A stretch of DNA of 64,000 bases from Palleronia caenipelagi (GTDB lineage Bacteria; Pseudomonadota; Alphaproteobacteria; Rhodobacterales; Rhodobacteraceae): positions 62,001 through 126,000 of the forward strand of contig NZ_VFSV01000010.1 of the NCBI RefSeq assembly GCF_007004065.1, given 5' to 3'. The first letter of the stretch is position 1. Each line of letters begins with the position of its first letter. The notes below the pieces were generated by a model. That model saw nothing but the letters and a program-made list of their open reading frames with translations, ran no database searches and was not told where the DNA came from. The translations under genes and the position numbers were made by a program. Below, piece by piece: positions 7,368 to 16,284 of the stretch.

Positions 7368-7389
7368 AGATTGCCGTCATCCGAAACAG

Positions 7390-7415
7390 AAACGACCGCC
7401 CTCGGGCGGTCGTTT
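7390..7415 (+). terminator. Rho-independent terminator of phyR
   Basis: An 11-bp perfect stem AAACGACCGCC / GGCGGTCGTTT closes on a CTCG tetraloop and is followed by a T-rich tail (GCGTTTT). It begins 22 bases after the phyR stop. Confidence 0.9.
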
Positions 7416-7504
7416 GCGTTTTGGCTGTCATCGGGGAACGCCTAACGATCACAGACATGCGCGCGTAGGTGGATGCCATTGCATCCGACTTCGCGCCTGT
7501 CCGG

Positions 7505-7681
7505 TCAAGGTCGTTCCGGACCATCCCGGCGGGACAAACGGACGAGGGGTTGGATTACTGCGATCGCCAGCAGGACCAGAAATACGATCCGCGCGGCATT
7601 CGCATGCACTGTCTCGCCGCCGCCGAAACCCCAAAGTCCAATCAGGGTGGCGATAACGAGAAAGATGACGGATCTGACCAT
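7505..7681 (-). CDS. DUF1328-like small membrane protein
   Basis: This 58-residue protein has two hydrophobic helices (about residues 3-20 and 29-47) with the WGFGGGETVHANAARIVF turn between them. It resembles DUF1328/YtjA-like small membrane proteins of unknown function. The ATG at 7681 has a very good Shine-Dalgarno (GGAGGG, eight bases upstream). A longer reading frame from 7714 would lack this. A sigma-EcfG-type element lies about 40-65 bases upstream, placing it in the stress regulon next to phyR. The gene stands alone between phyR and the tamA-tamB operon. Confidence 0.75.
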   Translation of the reverse strand: MVRSVIFLVIATLIGLWGFGGGETVHANAARIVFLVLLAIAVIQPLVRLSRRDGPERP

Positions 7682-7722
7682 GTGCTGTACCCTCCCGGAC
7701 CGTGGTGCGTTCATGCGCAGAG

Positions 7723-7747
7723 AACGGGCAGGGGCGGCAAATGTTCC
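7723..7747 (-). promoter_or_regulatory. Candidate sigma-EcfG promoter of the DUF1328-like gene
   Basis: On the minus strand GGAACA (7747-7742), a 16-base spacer ending in C, and GTT (7725-7723) match the consensus with the same spacing as the phyR and nepR promoters. The start codon at 7681 is about 41 bases downstream. Confidence 0.65.
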
Positions 7748-7790
7748 CGCACCTATCCCAACGCGCCAGTGCTATCCAAGAGGATAGGGG

Positions 7791-10700
7791 TCAGTAGTCC
7801 CGCTCGAAGAAGATTCCCAGCTTGGCTTCGCCGTCATTGGCCGCGCTCCCGCGCACGGTGATATCAGGCGTCAGGTCGAGATTGATCGATGCTTCTGCCT
7901 CGCCGCTCGCGCCGACACTGACATCGGTATAGACGTTTTCCGCCACGTATTTGCCCGCTGTGACGCCAACATTGCCTTCGGAGTCGGTGGTCACGTCCAG
8001 ATCGTCGAGGCCGGTCTTGCCGCGCAGTTTACTGATGACACCCTCGCCGCCTTTGCCTGCAAGCGTTGCCACGGCAGACGCCAGCTGAGCCGCCTGTAGT
8101 GCGGAGATGTTGGAGATCGATTTGCCGAACAGCAGCCTTGCCAGAACCTCGTCTTCAGGCAGTTCCGGTTCCGATCCAAAGGAAATTTCGGGCTCGGTTG
8201 CCACACCATCCACGTCTACGCGGATCGTGACATCATCGGTCTCGGTCCGGGCGACAAGGCGGATCACCGGTATAAAATCGCCCTGCAGTGTGACCGAGCC
8301 TTCGTCCATCGTGATCCGTTGGCCGAGGATATCGAGCCGACCCCGGATCAGGCTGAACTGCCCCGAGGGGACCACATTGCGCGTTGTTCCGCCAATGGTC
8401 AGATCCCCGCCCATTTCCGCATCAAGGCCACGTCCCCGGATGAACACCCGGTTTGGCGCGCTGAGGGTGATATCCAGCGGGTAGACCGGCCCGCCGCCGC
8501 GCGCGGCGCGCTCCTCGCGTTTGATGATCCCGGCATATTCCCGAGTGCGGCGGACGTCGGCGGGCTCGCCCACGTGGACCATGCCTTCGGGGATTGGGCC
8601 TGTCACGCCGAGACCAGTGGAAGGCACGCGCAGGTTTGTCTCGCCCAGCGTCAGCGCGCCGCCAATCCGCGCGCCACCGCGCAGGGGGCCGTCGACCTGC
8701 AGGTTGCCGGTCAGTGTGGTGCGGTAGAGGCGGGGGTCCTCAAAAACCAGCTCATCCGCGTTCAACGACAGCCCGGCATTAAAGGGGCTGGTCAGGCCGA
8801 TCGGACCGGAAGCCCGGAGGCGACCGCCCTCTTGCTTATTTGCGGTGAGATCCACGGTGATCCGTCCACCACTGATTTGCCCGCTGCCGGAAATATCGTT
8901 CAGAACCAGCGACAACTTGGGGTCCACGTAGCGTACATCCGCCAGTTGGACCGTACCCGCGAGAGCGTCGAGATCCAGCGGGCCGTTCAGGCGCAAATCG
9001 TATCGCGCGTCCCCGGCGAGCGAGCGATTTCCGAGAAATGGGTTCACCAGTCGCAAGGGGGCAGTTCCCGTGGCGGTCAGGCCCGCACGGGCAAAGTTCT
9101 GCGCGACGCTGCCACCGATCTGAGCCGTGATGCCCTCGGGGCCTTGCAGCCCGAGATCGAGATTGATCGTCTGGCCCGATTGGCGCACGCGGCCTGCGGC
9201 GCTCAGAGGGCCGCTAAGTTTCGGAACAAACTGGCCGAGATCAGCCAGTCTCGCGTCGAGAGTCAGATTCGCACCACCGCCCAGGACTGTCCCGCTGGCG
9301 GTCGCATCCAGACCGGGGGAATCCAGGCGGAAGCTTCGGACGCGGATCGGCGCAGACGCCGCATCGCGCGCCGCATCAACGCGCAACTCGGTGGCACCGC
9401 CTGCAAGAAGCTTGTCGGCTTGCGGGATGCCGACCCGCAGCCCCTGTCCGGTCACATCGGCGGTCACGTCAAACCGGCTTGCGTCAAAGCGCAAGAGGCC
9501 GACCACATCCGCGTTCAAGCTGCCCGCGAGCGATCGCCGGGCGATCCGGTTGAACCGCGACAGGTCGGCAGAGCGCAAGCTGGCTCTGCCGTCAAAGCTC
9601 GGGCGCCGTGTCAGGTCGGAGACCTGTCCCAGCACATCGACCGTACTGCCCGCCCCGTCAGCATCGAGCGACAGCTGCCAGTCCCGGCCAGTTTCCTCGG
9701 CCACAAGCCGCAGATTGGCGGGGCCGCGCATCTCGGGCAGGACCGCCCCCAGCTCTGGCATCCGCGCCGTCAGCTCCACCGCGCCGGGATCGCCGCCGCC
9801 ATAGGATCCGTTTCCGTCCAGCGTAATCTGGGCATTGTTGAGGGTCAGTTCAGTGACCCGATGCACGTCTTCAGACTTCGTGGCTTTGAGCGCCAGCGTG
9901 GTTGCGCCTCGCAGGAGCCGGTCGGCCTCAGGCTGATCGATGCGAAGAGATTGCAGCGTCCCGCTCAGGTCCACGCCGGCCCTCGACAGATCGGTCCTTG
10001 CGCGCCCGTCAAAGCGCACATCCACGGCGCCTCCGAGGTCGCGCTTTGCCAGTTCGGAATAGACCGAGAGGTCCGCGACCGAGAGGGTACCGGACCCGTT
10101 CACCAAAGGCGTGGTGTCCAGATCGGAGACGGCCACCTCAGCCCGTATGGCACTGCCCGCACCATCGCCGTCGAGGACGATCTGCCAGTCCTTATCCTGT
10201 TCCTCGGCGGTGAGCGTGATCTCAGCCGGTCCGCTCATGGCGGGGACAATCTGACTCAGCTCGGCGAATGTGATGTTTGCACCGGCCTGTCCGGGAGTTT
10301 CGCCCCCATACTGGCCGTCGCCGGTGAGAGTGACTTGCGGATTGGTGATACGCACCTGACGCGCGTTGATCCGGTCGCCGCTCTTATCTGCGGACAGAGC
10401 GATGTCCGTCCGCCCGCCGAGCAGCCGGTCGATCTGGGCTTGTCCAATGGCGATATCTGTCGCGGTACCGCTGATTTCCGCCTCGGCGCGGGACAGGTCT
10501 GCGCGGGCCTGACCGTCGAAGCTGACGTCAAAGGATCCGCCCAGAGGACGTCGCGCCAGATCGTCAAAGGCCGAAAGCCGATCGGCGCTGATCCGCGCGG
10601 TGCCGTCAAACAGGGGCACAGCGTCCAGCTCTGTCACGGTCGCGTCGGCGACGATCCGGGCCCCTGCGCCGTCACCGTCGAGGTCGATGACCCAACCTTT

Positions 10701-13058
10701 GCCGTCCTCTCGGGCATCCAGCGTCAGCCGCGCTGGGCCTGTCATGTCGGGCACGATCTTCGACAGATCGGCGAGGAGAACCCGCGCTTTTGCGGTGCTG
10801 TCACCGGGGCGTACATCAGCGGTGCCAGTGACCTCGATCTGCGGGTTTTCGAGGCTCAGTTCAGGTACCCGGATGACGCCGCCCGCGCGGAAAACCTCGG
10901 CATCAAGGGCTGTCTGCCCGGTCAGCAGCCGGTCCAGTTCCCGCTGACCGAGGGCCAGATTGTTGAGGCTGCCGGTCAAGGTCGCGTCGATGGATTGCAG
11001 GTTCAGCCGCGCGCCGCCCTTGGCCTCTATATCGAAAGTTCCACCCAGATCCCGACCTGCAATACCGGAAAAACGGCCCAAATCCTCGGCCGTTGCGGTC
11101 AGATCAAATCGCGCCAACGGACTGTCCTCGTCCAACTCAGAGAGGTTGGCCTCCCCGCGGATCGCAGTTCCGGCCGCGTTGGCGCGCAGCACGATGTCCC
11201 AGACATCTTCGGGCCGGTTGGCGCTGAGCGTGGCGATGGCGGGGCCGGTGAGGGCCTCGTCTACCCGGCCCAGATCGTCGATGCGCAGGTCGAGAGACGC
11301 AGTGCCCCCTTCGGAGGTCAGGTCCGCCGCGCCGTCGAGGGTCACGGCGGCATTGTCAAAGCGCAGCACCGGCACCACCAGCCCAGTCTCATCCCGCCAG
11401 GCCGAGAGCGCGAGATCAGAATCTCCGCCCAGCAGCGGATCAAGCTTGGGGATGTTGATCGTCAGATCGCCGGTCTGGCCGCTCAGCGTCACGTCAAATG
11501 TCCGGGCGAGGACCCGGGCGCTGGCATCAAGGCTCAGCCGTGCGGCCCCCGAGAGCGGACGACCCGCAAGCGCGGTAAAGATCGACAGATCTGCGGCGCT
11601 CACCTGCCCGGTAAAGCTCACCGGCAGGCCGTCGCCATCGGGATCGAGACCACCCGTCCCGTCCAGATCAAACCCGGCGCCTTTCAGTCGCAGGGTCGAG
11701 AGGGTCACGGGGGCGCCGGTCTCATAATCGAGGTCGATGCGCCCGGTCAGCGAGTTGCCGAGCGCGTCCTCCAGCCCGCCATCAGCGAGCGACAGCCCCT
11801 CCGCGTCGAAATCGAACCCCGCTGTGACGGCCAGCGCGTTGGCGGTGTTGGCGATGATGCCGGAACCATCCAGCGCGATCCGATCAATGCCCAGATCCGG
11901 CTGGTCAAAACCGTTGATCTCGATGAGGCCCGTCCAATCTTCGCCTTTTGTGGTGTCGTACTGTACGTCGAGGGTCAGCTCATTGACCCGCAGATTGGTC
12001 CCCACCGGCAGCAGGACCGGCCCATCATCCGCGGCAATGCGCCCGGTGATGTCGATCAGGTCCGGCACCCGGTCCGCGCCGATCACCACCTCGCCTGCGA
12101 GGGTCATGGCCTCGGCTTCGAGATCGAGCTGGTCGAGCCGCACGGAGCCATCCGGGCCACGCTGGCCATTCGCCTTCAGCTGGATGTTGTCGCCAAAAAA
12201 GGGCCTGTAAGAGGGCAGGAACAGCGCCGTCACATCGCCGCCGAGATCCACGGCAAAGGTCGAGGCCCCGTCCACATCCTTCAGCGCTACCTGCCCGTCG
12301 AGCCTCGGGGTGCCGTCGGTATCCAGGTCCAGAGTGGCGGTGAAATCGGATAACGGCCCCTCACCAGCGATTTCCACGTTGAGGGACGGGTTGCCGGGGA
12401 GGTTCAGAATCGTCCCGATCCAGCCCCCCGCAGGCTCATTCAGCGCAACATCCACCGAGAGGTCGCGGCTGGCGCTTTCATAACTGACATCGACGTTGAA
12501 GGACCCGCCCTTGCCGTCGATCCGCTCCGAGGTGATCTGAACCGCACCATCGCCATCCACCAGCCGGGCCGCGCCGGAGAGCGACAGCTCCACGTCCTGT
12601 TTTGCGACTGGTGCCCCCAGCGCCACGCGGGCTGCTTCGATCTCGTCGATCTCGATCGCCACAGGCAGGTCGGGCAGCGAGAAGGGCTCGGCCTCAACGT
12701 TGGGCATCTCGGTCTTCGGCTTCGCTTCCGGCAGTCGGGGCAGCAGGATTTCCCCGGCCGAGAGGCTGGTGATGTCGAGCCGACCGCGCAACAGTGCCGT
12801 CCGGCGCCAGTCGAGTTCAGCGTTGTTGATTGTCAGCCAGACACCCTTCGGGTCGGAGATCTCGATCTGATCAATCGTCGCCTTGCTGGACAGCGCGCCG
12901 TCGAGCCCTCGGACCCGGACGGTCATCTCATCGCTGGACAGCTTGTCCTCGATCAGCCGTTCCAGAAAGCCGCCTTCGTCCTCGCCACTGTCCTGCGCCA
13001 GCACGGGCAACACGCCGAGAGCGGTTCCGATCAGGGCGATGCGCGCCAGTTTGTTCAT
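7791..13058 (-). CDS. tamB: TamB, inner-membrane-anchored AsmA-like subunit of the TAM complex
   Basis: This is a 1755-residue TamB/DUF490 protein. It has an N-terminal signal-anchor (MNKLARIALIGTALGVLPVL) and a very long beta-rich periplasmic body of the bridge type. The conserved C-terminal TamB domain includes the stretch EDEVLARLLFGKSISNISA and ends in a beta-barrel-like FFERDY. With TamA it helps insert outer-membrane proteins and may move lipids across the periplasm. It is longer than E. coli TamB (about 1260 residues). The extra length comes from about five degenerate repeats of roughly 170 residues between residues about 480 and 1250, each with an F/Y-x3-AxRxLGG-like motif. The start follows the tamA stop by 11 bases. 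Confidence 0.93.
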   Translation of the reverse strand: MNKLARIALIGTALGVLPVLAQDSGEDEGGFLERLIEDKLSSDEMTVRVRGLDGALSSKATIDQIEISDPKGVWLTINNAELDWRRTALLRGRLDITSLSAGEILLPRLPEAKPKTEMPNVEAEPFSLPDLPVAIEIDEIEAARVALGAPVAKQDVELSLSGAARLVDGDGAVQITSERIDGKGGSFNVDVSYESASRDLSVDVALNEPAGGWIGTILNLPGNPSLNVEIAGEGPLSDFTATLDLDTDGTPRLDGQVALKDVDGASTFAVDLGGDVTALFLPSYRPFFGDNIQLKANGQRGPDGSVRLDQLDLEAEAMTLAGEVVIGADRVPDLIDITGRIAADDGPVLLPVGTNLRVNELTLDVQYDTTKGEDWTGLIEINGFDQPDLGIDRIALDGSGIIANTANALAVTAGFDFDAEGLSLADGGLEDALGNSLTGRIDLDYETGAPVTLSTLRLKGAGFDLDGTGGLDPDGDGLPVSFTGQVSAADLSIFTALAGRPLSGAARLSLDASARVLARTFDVTLSGQTGDLTINIPKLDPLLGGDSDLALSAWRDETGLVVPVLRFDNAAVTLDGAADLTSEGGTASLDLRIDDLGRVDEALTGPAIATLSANRPEDVWDIVLRANAAGTAIRGEANLSELDEDSPLARFDLTATAEDLGRFSGIAGRDLGGTFDIEAKGGARLNLQSIDATLTGSLNNLALGQRELDRLLTGQTALDAEVFRAGGVIRVPELSLENPQIEVTGTADVRPGDSTAKARVLLADLSKIVPDMTGPARLTLDAREDGKGWVIDLDGDGAGARIVADATVTELDAVPLFDGTARISADRLSAFDDLARRPLGGSFDVSFDGQARADLSRAEAEISGTATDIAIGQAQIDRLLGGRTDIALSADKSGDRINARQVRITNPQVTLTGDGQYGGETPGQAGANITFAELSQIVPAMSGPAEITLTAEEQDKDWQIVLDGDGAGSAIRAEVAVSDLDTTPLVNGSGTLSVADLSVYSELAKRDLGGAVDVRFDGRARTDLSRAGVDLSGTLQSLRIDQPEADRLLRGATTLALKATKSEDVHRVTELTLNNAQITLDGNGSYGGGDPGAVELTARMPELGAVLPEMRGPANLRLVAEETGRDWQLSLDADGAGSTVDVLGQVSDLTRRPSFDGRASLRSADLSRFNRIARRSLAGSLNADVVGLLRFDASRFDVTADVTGQGLRVGIPQADKLLAGGATELRVDAARDAASAPIRVRSFRLDSPGLDATASGTVLGGGANLTLDARLADLGQFVPKLSGPLSAAGRVRQSGQTINLDLGLQGPEGITAQIGGSVAQNFARAGLTATGTAPLRLVNPFLGNRSLAGDARYDLRLNGPLDLDALAGTVQLADVRYVDPKLSLVLNDISGSGQISGGRITVDLTANKQEGGRLRASGPIGLTSPFNAGLSLNADELVFEDPRLYRTTLTGNLQVDGPLRGGARIGGALTLGETNLRVPSTGLGVTGPIPEGMVHVGEPADVRRTREYAGIIKREERAARGGGPVYPLDITLSAPNRVFIRGRGLDAEMGGDLTIGGTTRNVVPSGQFSLIRGRLDILGQRITMDEGSVTLQGDFIPVIRLVARTETDDVTIRVDVDGVATEPEISFGSEPELPEDEVLARLLFGKSISNISALQAAQLASAVATLAGKGGEGVISKLRGKTGLDDLDVTTDSEGNVGVTAGKYVAENVYTDVSVGASGEAEASINLDLTPDITVRGSAANDGEAKLGIFFERDY

Positions 13059-13069
13059 CGTCCCGCTCC

Positions 13070-14860
13070 TCAGAATGCCTGCCCGATACCCAGATAGACC
13101 TCGAACCCGTTGCCGCCGCCCGAGACCGGAGCGGCCACGTCGAGGCGGATCGGTCCGATGGGCGTGGCATAGCGGACGCCAATCCCGGCGCCCGAATGAT
13201 CGTCGCTATCCCCGTCGGGGAAGGAGTCTTCTCCCACGATCCCGTAATCGTAAAACCCGACGACCCCGATTTTGGGTGTCACGTCGAAGCGGCCTTCGAG
13301 TGAAACGCCCACGAAAGACGCGCCACCTGAATCGGTGCCGTCATCCAGCGTCACGTCGAGGGATTGGTAATCCTGTCCGCGCACCGTGCCGCCGCCGCCC
13401 GAGTAGAATCGCAGGTCGTTCGGGGTCTCGTCCAGATCTGCACCAACAATGGAGCCGCCTTGCAGCCGTCCGGCCAGCGTAAAGCGATCATCGGTGCCAA
13501 AGCTGCGATAGGTTCGCGCGTCCCAGGTCATCCACGCGCCCGAACCGGTCTCGTCGTTGGTGCCAAGGAACGGCGCCAGATCGAGGTCCAGATAGTAGCC
13601 GCTCTTGGCGTTGAGCGGCTCTTCGCGGTCGTCATAGGTGGCCGAGAGGGGCAGGGCGAGCAGGCTGTAATCCGTGGTCCCGCTGTCATCTTCGACATGG
13701 CTAAAGCGATAGGCGAGCCCGTATTGGATCTCGATATGCTCGTTCACGTAGCGCTGAATGCCGACCTCCAGAAACCCGACATCCGAGGTGAAATCGTCCT
13801 CGTCGAGCCGCTCATAGCTCAGCTCAGTAAAGAAGGTATTCTCTGGCGAAAAGGTCGCCGGGCGCTCGAAGCGGGCCGACAGGTCAAAATCAACCCCGCC
13901 CGTGCCCCCACCAATCCCGGTAGCCTCGGCGTCCAGTTGCAGCCGTTCGGCCCCGCCAAAGAGGTTGCGGTGGATCCAGTAACCGTTCAGCCCCAACCCC
14001 TCGACCGTAGAGACCTCGGCGCCAAAGCCAATCCGGCGGGGCTTGTAGGCCACCAGATCGGCGGTCACGTCCAGCGTATCATTGGGTCCGAGGGTCTCGT
14101 CTTCGGTGACAGCGGCGGAGGAAAAGACCTGCGTGTCGCGCAACCGACGGGCTACGCCGTCCAGAGCTTCGGGGCTGAATACCTCGCCATCCGGAAACCC
14201 CGCGATCTCGCGCAAGCGCGCCGGGCGCACGGCATCGCTGCCCTCGAACTGGATCTCTCCGAACCGGACCAGAGGTCCCGGTGCAATCTGAACCTCGGAG
14301 GAGAGCTGGGCCTGCGGGTGGTTCGCCACAATCTCCTGACCGCCCACATCCGCTTTGGCGTGGCCTACCGCGCGCCAGCCGTCGATCGCCGCGCCAGCAG
14401 CGTCGCGGATCAGCTTCGATTCCGCGATTTCGCCACTGGTGTAGCCGTCGGGAAGGTCTGTGCCCTCGGCCAAAGGCCCGATTTGTGCACGCGAAAAGCG
14501 GTAGGGTCGTCCAGGCTCAACCGCAATAACGATGCTCTCGATTCGACCCAGACGCGTAAGCGGCGAAATCTCCGCCGCCTCCTGCCCGTTCACCCGGATG
14601 GAGACCACGCCGCCATAAAAGCCCTGAGAATACAGTGTGCCGACCAGACGCCCGTAATCCGCGCGCGCAGCGGCCAGAAGCTCGGCCGGATCCGCAACAT
14701 CTTCGTTCGCGGCACTCTGCACGAGCGACGTGGCCTTGATGTCTTTCAGCAGGTCTTCGCTGCCTTCCACATCGTAAACCGGGCCGTCGAAAGCGAGTGC
14801 GGGAACAGCAAGGCTGGCAGCGATCACGAGAGGCGCGCCAGCGCGGGCAAGGTTTCGCAA
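13070..14860 (-). CDS. tamA: TamA, Omp85-family outer-membrane protein
   Basis: This 596-residue protein has a signal peptide (about residues 1-23, ending PALAFDG). POTRA-like domains follow (about 60-270, e.g. GRPYRFSRAQIGPLAEG and LVRFGEIQFEGSD). The C-terminal 16-strand Omp85 barrel shows GGGGTVRGQDYQSL and GIGVRYATPIGPIRLDVA, and the chain ends in GQAF. It is the outer-membrane half of the translocation and assembly module. The only plausible initiator is TTG at 14860: an in-frame TGA lies just upstream, and GGGGGA sits six bases before the TTG. An ATG a few bases upstream is in another frame. It forms an operon with tamB. Confidence 0.93.
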   Translation of the reverse strand: MRNLARAGAPLVIAASLAVPALAFDGPVYDVEGSEDLLKDIKATSLVQSAANEDVADPAELLAAARADYGRLVGTLYSQGFYGGVVSIRVNGQEAAEISPLTRLGRIESIVIAVEPGRPYRFSRAQIGPLAEGTDLPDGYTSGEIAESKLIRDAAGAAIDGWRAVGHAKADVGGQEIVANHPQAQLSSEVQIAPGPLVRFGEIQFEGSDAVRPARLREIAGFPDGEVFSPEALDGVARRLRDTQVFSSAAVTEDETLGPNDTLDVTADLVAYKPRRIGFGAEVSTVEGLGLNGYWIHRNLFGGAERLQLDAEATGIGGGTGGVDFDLSARFERPATFSPENTFFTELSYERLDEDDFTSDVGFLEVGIQRYVNEHIEIQYGLAYRFSHVEDDSGTTDYSLLALPLSATYDDREEPLNAKSGYYLDLDLAPFLGTNDETGSGAWMTWDARTYRSFGTDDRFTLAGRLQGGSIVGADLDETPNDLRFYSGGGGTVRGQDYQSLDVTLDDGTDSGGASFVGVSLEGRFDVTPKIGVVGFYDYGIVGEDSFPDGDSDDHSGAGIGVRYATPIGPIRLDVAAPVSGGGNGFEVYLGIGQAF

Positions 14861-14963
14861 GGATCATCCCCCAATGAAGTTGTATTCAACCTTAATGGGG
14901 GATCAGCCGCGCGGCTAGGGCGACCGGGACGGGAATTCGTCACACCCTGCGGAGATTTGCCGA

Positions 14964-15224
14964 TCAGTCGGCAAAATCGGGGTTGTTCATGATCGCGCGG
15001 CCCTTCTGGCGGATCTCGGAATTGCTGGTGCGCCGCCGCCCGCCGCTCTCCACCAGCATCACTAGCGCGGCCGCCTGTGCTGTGGTGAGCGTGTTGAAAT
15101 TCACCGGGATATCATAACGCTTTGAGATGCGCTCGACTTTCAGGACCATCTGACGGTTCGGCCCGGCATAAACCGGGGCGGCGATGCTAAGTGCGGTGAC
15201 GAGCAGGACAGCGTATTTGATCAT
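14964..15224 (-). CDS. Small secreted protein of unknown function
   Basis: This 86-residue protein has a clear signal peptide (MIKYAVLLVTALSIAAPVYA, cleavage expected after the Ala of VYA). A mature domain of about 66 residues is rich in basic residues and contains LTTAQAAALVMLVESGGRRR. I do not recognise the family. The ATG overlaps the stop of the upstream DUF5671-like gene (ATGA), so this is the third member of a coupled three-gene unit. Nothing in the sequence suggests a catalytic centre. Confidence 0.7.
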   Translation of the reverse strand: MIKYAVLLVTALSIAAPVYAGPNRQMVLKVERISKRYDIPVNFNTLTTAQAAALVMLVESGGRRRTSNSEIRQKGRAIMNNPDFAD

Positions 15225-15835
15225 ATCTTCTTTCCTTCGACGGCCCCCGCATCCGCACGCAGGTCGGCCAGATAGTGGTATCCGACGCCCGCTGCGATCA
15301 GCGCGATCACGGCGGCCTTCAGCGCGATTTCCAGAACCAGCCCCCCGGACAAAGCCAGCGCGATGACGCTGACCAGCGTCAGCAGGAGGGCCAGGGCCGC
15401 AAAGAACAGCGCTGCATAGGAGAAGATCTTGCGCACCGGATTGTTCCGGTCGGAGCGCCACTCGATGCGCAGGAAGAGCGGAGTAAACACCATGATCGCG
15501 GCGATGCTCCAGCTTTCGCGTCGAAACGAAGACCTTGTTTCCTCACGCAAAAGAGCTTCGATCCCTTCGAACAAAACCGAGACGAGGTTGCTGATCACGA
15601 TGCAGAGAGCGAGGAAGGCGAGCCCGTAAATCAGCGCATCCCGCCCCGAGACAAAGGGCCGGGGGCGCGGGATCGGCGGCAGAAAAGGGGTGTCTGCAAA
15701 GGCGCTCAGCGCACCGTCCGCATCCTCATCCTGCCAGCCCGCGTCGAGGAGCGCGGTCCGGATCTCAACACGGCTGTGGCCCGCGATGAGCGCATCGCGG
15801 ACGAATTGCACCAGCTCGGCGCGGGTTCCGCTCAT
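15221..15835 (-). CDS. DUF5671-like membrane protein
   Basis: This 204-residue protein has an N-terminal soluble region (about residues 1-45, FVRDALIAGHSRVEIRTALL) that resembles a small helical, UBA-like motif. Four predicted membrane helices follow (about 67-88, 108-125, 140-160 and 165-190). The pattern resembles DUF5671-domain proteins. The ATG at 15835 overlaps the DUF1244 stop by four bases (ATGA). A longer frame to 15910 would run far into that gene and lacks a ribosome site. Function unknown. The coupling to both neighbours suggests a shared role. Confidence 0.65.
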   Translation of the reverse strand: MSGTRAELVQFVRDALIAGHSRVEIRTALLDAGWQDEDADGALSAFADTPFLPPIPRPRPFVSGRDALIYGLAFLALCIVISNLVSVLFEGIEALLREETRSSFRRESWSIAAIMVFTPLFLRIEWRSDRNNPVRKIFSYAALFFAALALLLTLVSVIALALSGGLVLEIALKAAVIALIAAGVGYHYLADLRADAGAVEGKKI

Positions 15836-16131
15836 GTCACGTGCTTGTGGCTGATCTCGTAGGCCGCTTGCTGTTCCGGGCTTGCCTCGGTCTGATACTG
15901 GTCCCGCCACTGCTCGTAGGGCATCCCATAAAAAATCTCGCGGGCCTCGTCCTTGGACATGTCGATGCCCTTGTCGTTGGCGGCTTCCTGATACCAGCGG
16001 CTCAGGCAGTTGCGGCAGAAGCTCGCCAGATTCATCAGGTCGATATTCTGCACATCTGTCCGCTGTTGCAGGTGGTCGCGCAGGCGGCGAAAGGCGGCGG
16101 CTTCGAGTTCGGTGCGGGTCGCGTCGTCCAT
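15832..16131 (-). CDS. DUF1244 family protein
   Basis: This 99-residue soluble protein has the conserved core LASFCRNCLSRWYQEAA (Cys-x2-Cys, residues about 39-42) and EAREIFYGMPYEQW, diagnostic of DUF1244. The family is a small, mostly helical protein widespread in Alphaproteobacteria and Gammaproteobacteria with no settled biochemical role. It is the first gene of the three-gene overlapped unit. The 153-base gap upstream separates it from divergent pyk and should hold both promoters. Confidence 0.85.
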   Translation of the reverse strand: MDDATRTELEAAAFRRLRDHLQQRTDVQNIDLMNLASFCRNCLSRWYQEAANDKGIDMSKDEAREIFYGMPYEQWRDQYQTEASPEQQAAYEISHKHVT

Positions 16132-16284
16132 GGGAGGCTCCTTTGCCAGTCAGATGTCAGAGACATGTGTCACCTGCGGCTTGGGTGCAAGATTTGACAC
16201 ATATTGCGCGGTAGTCGCGCGCCGGATGTTGCCAGTCGTCCCGGCTTGGCGCATAAGCCGTGCGACCGCTAACAGGAGACCTCC

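Noticed and set aside
8319-12353. A 1344-codon open frame on the plus strand opposite tamB
   Set aside because: It is antisense to a clearly conserved gene, has no recognisable domains or ribosome site and is explained by high-GC codon bias of tamB.
13364-14992. A 542-codon plus-strand frame opposite tamA
   Set aside because: Antisense shadow of tamA; the translated sequence is low-complexity with no family resemblance.
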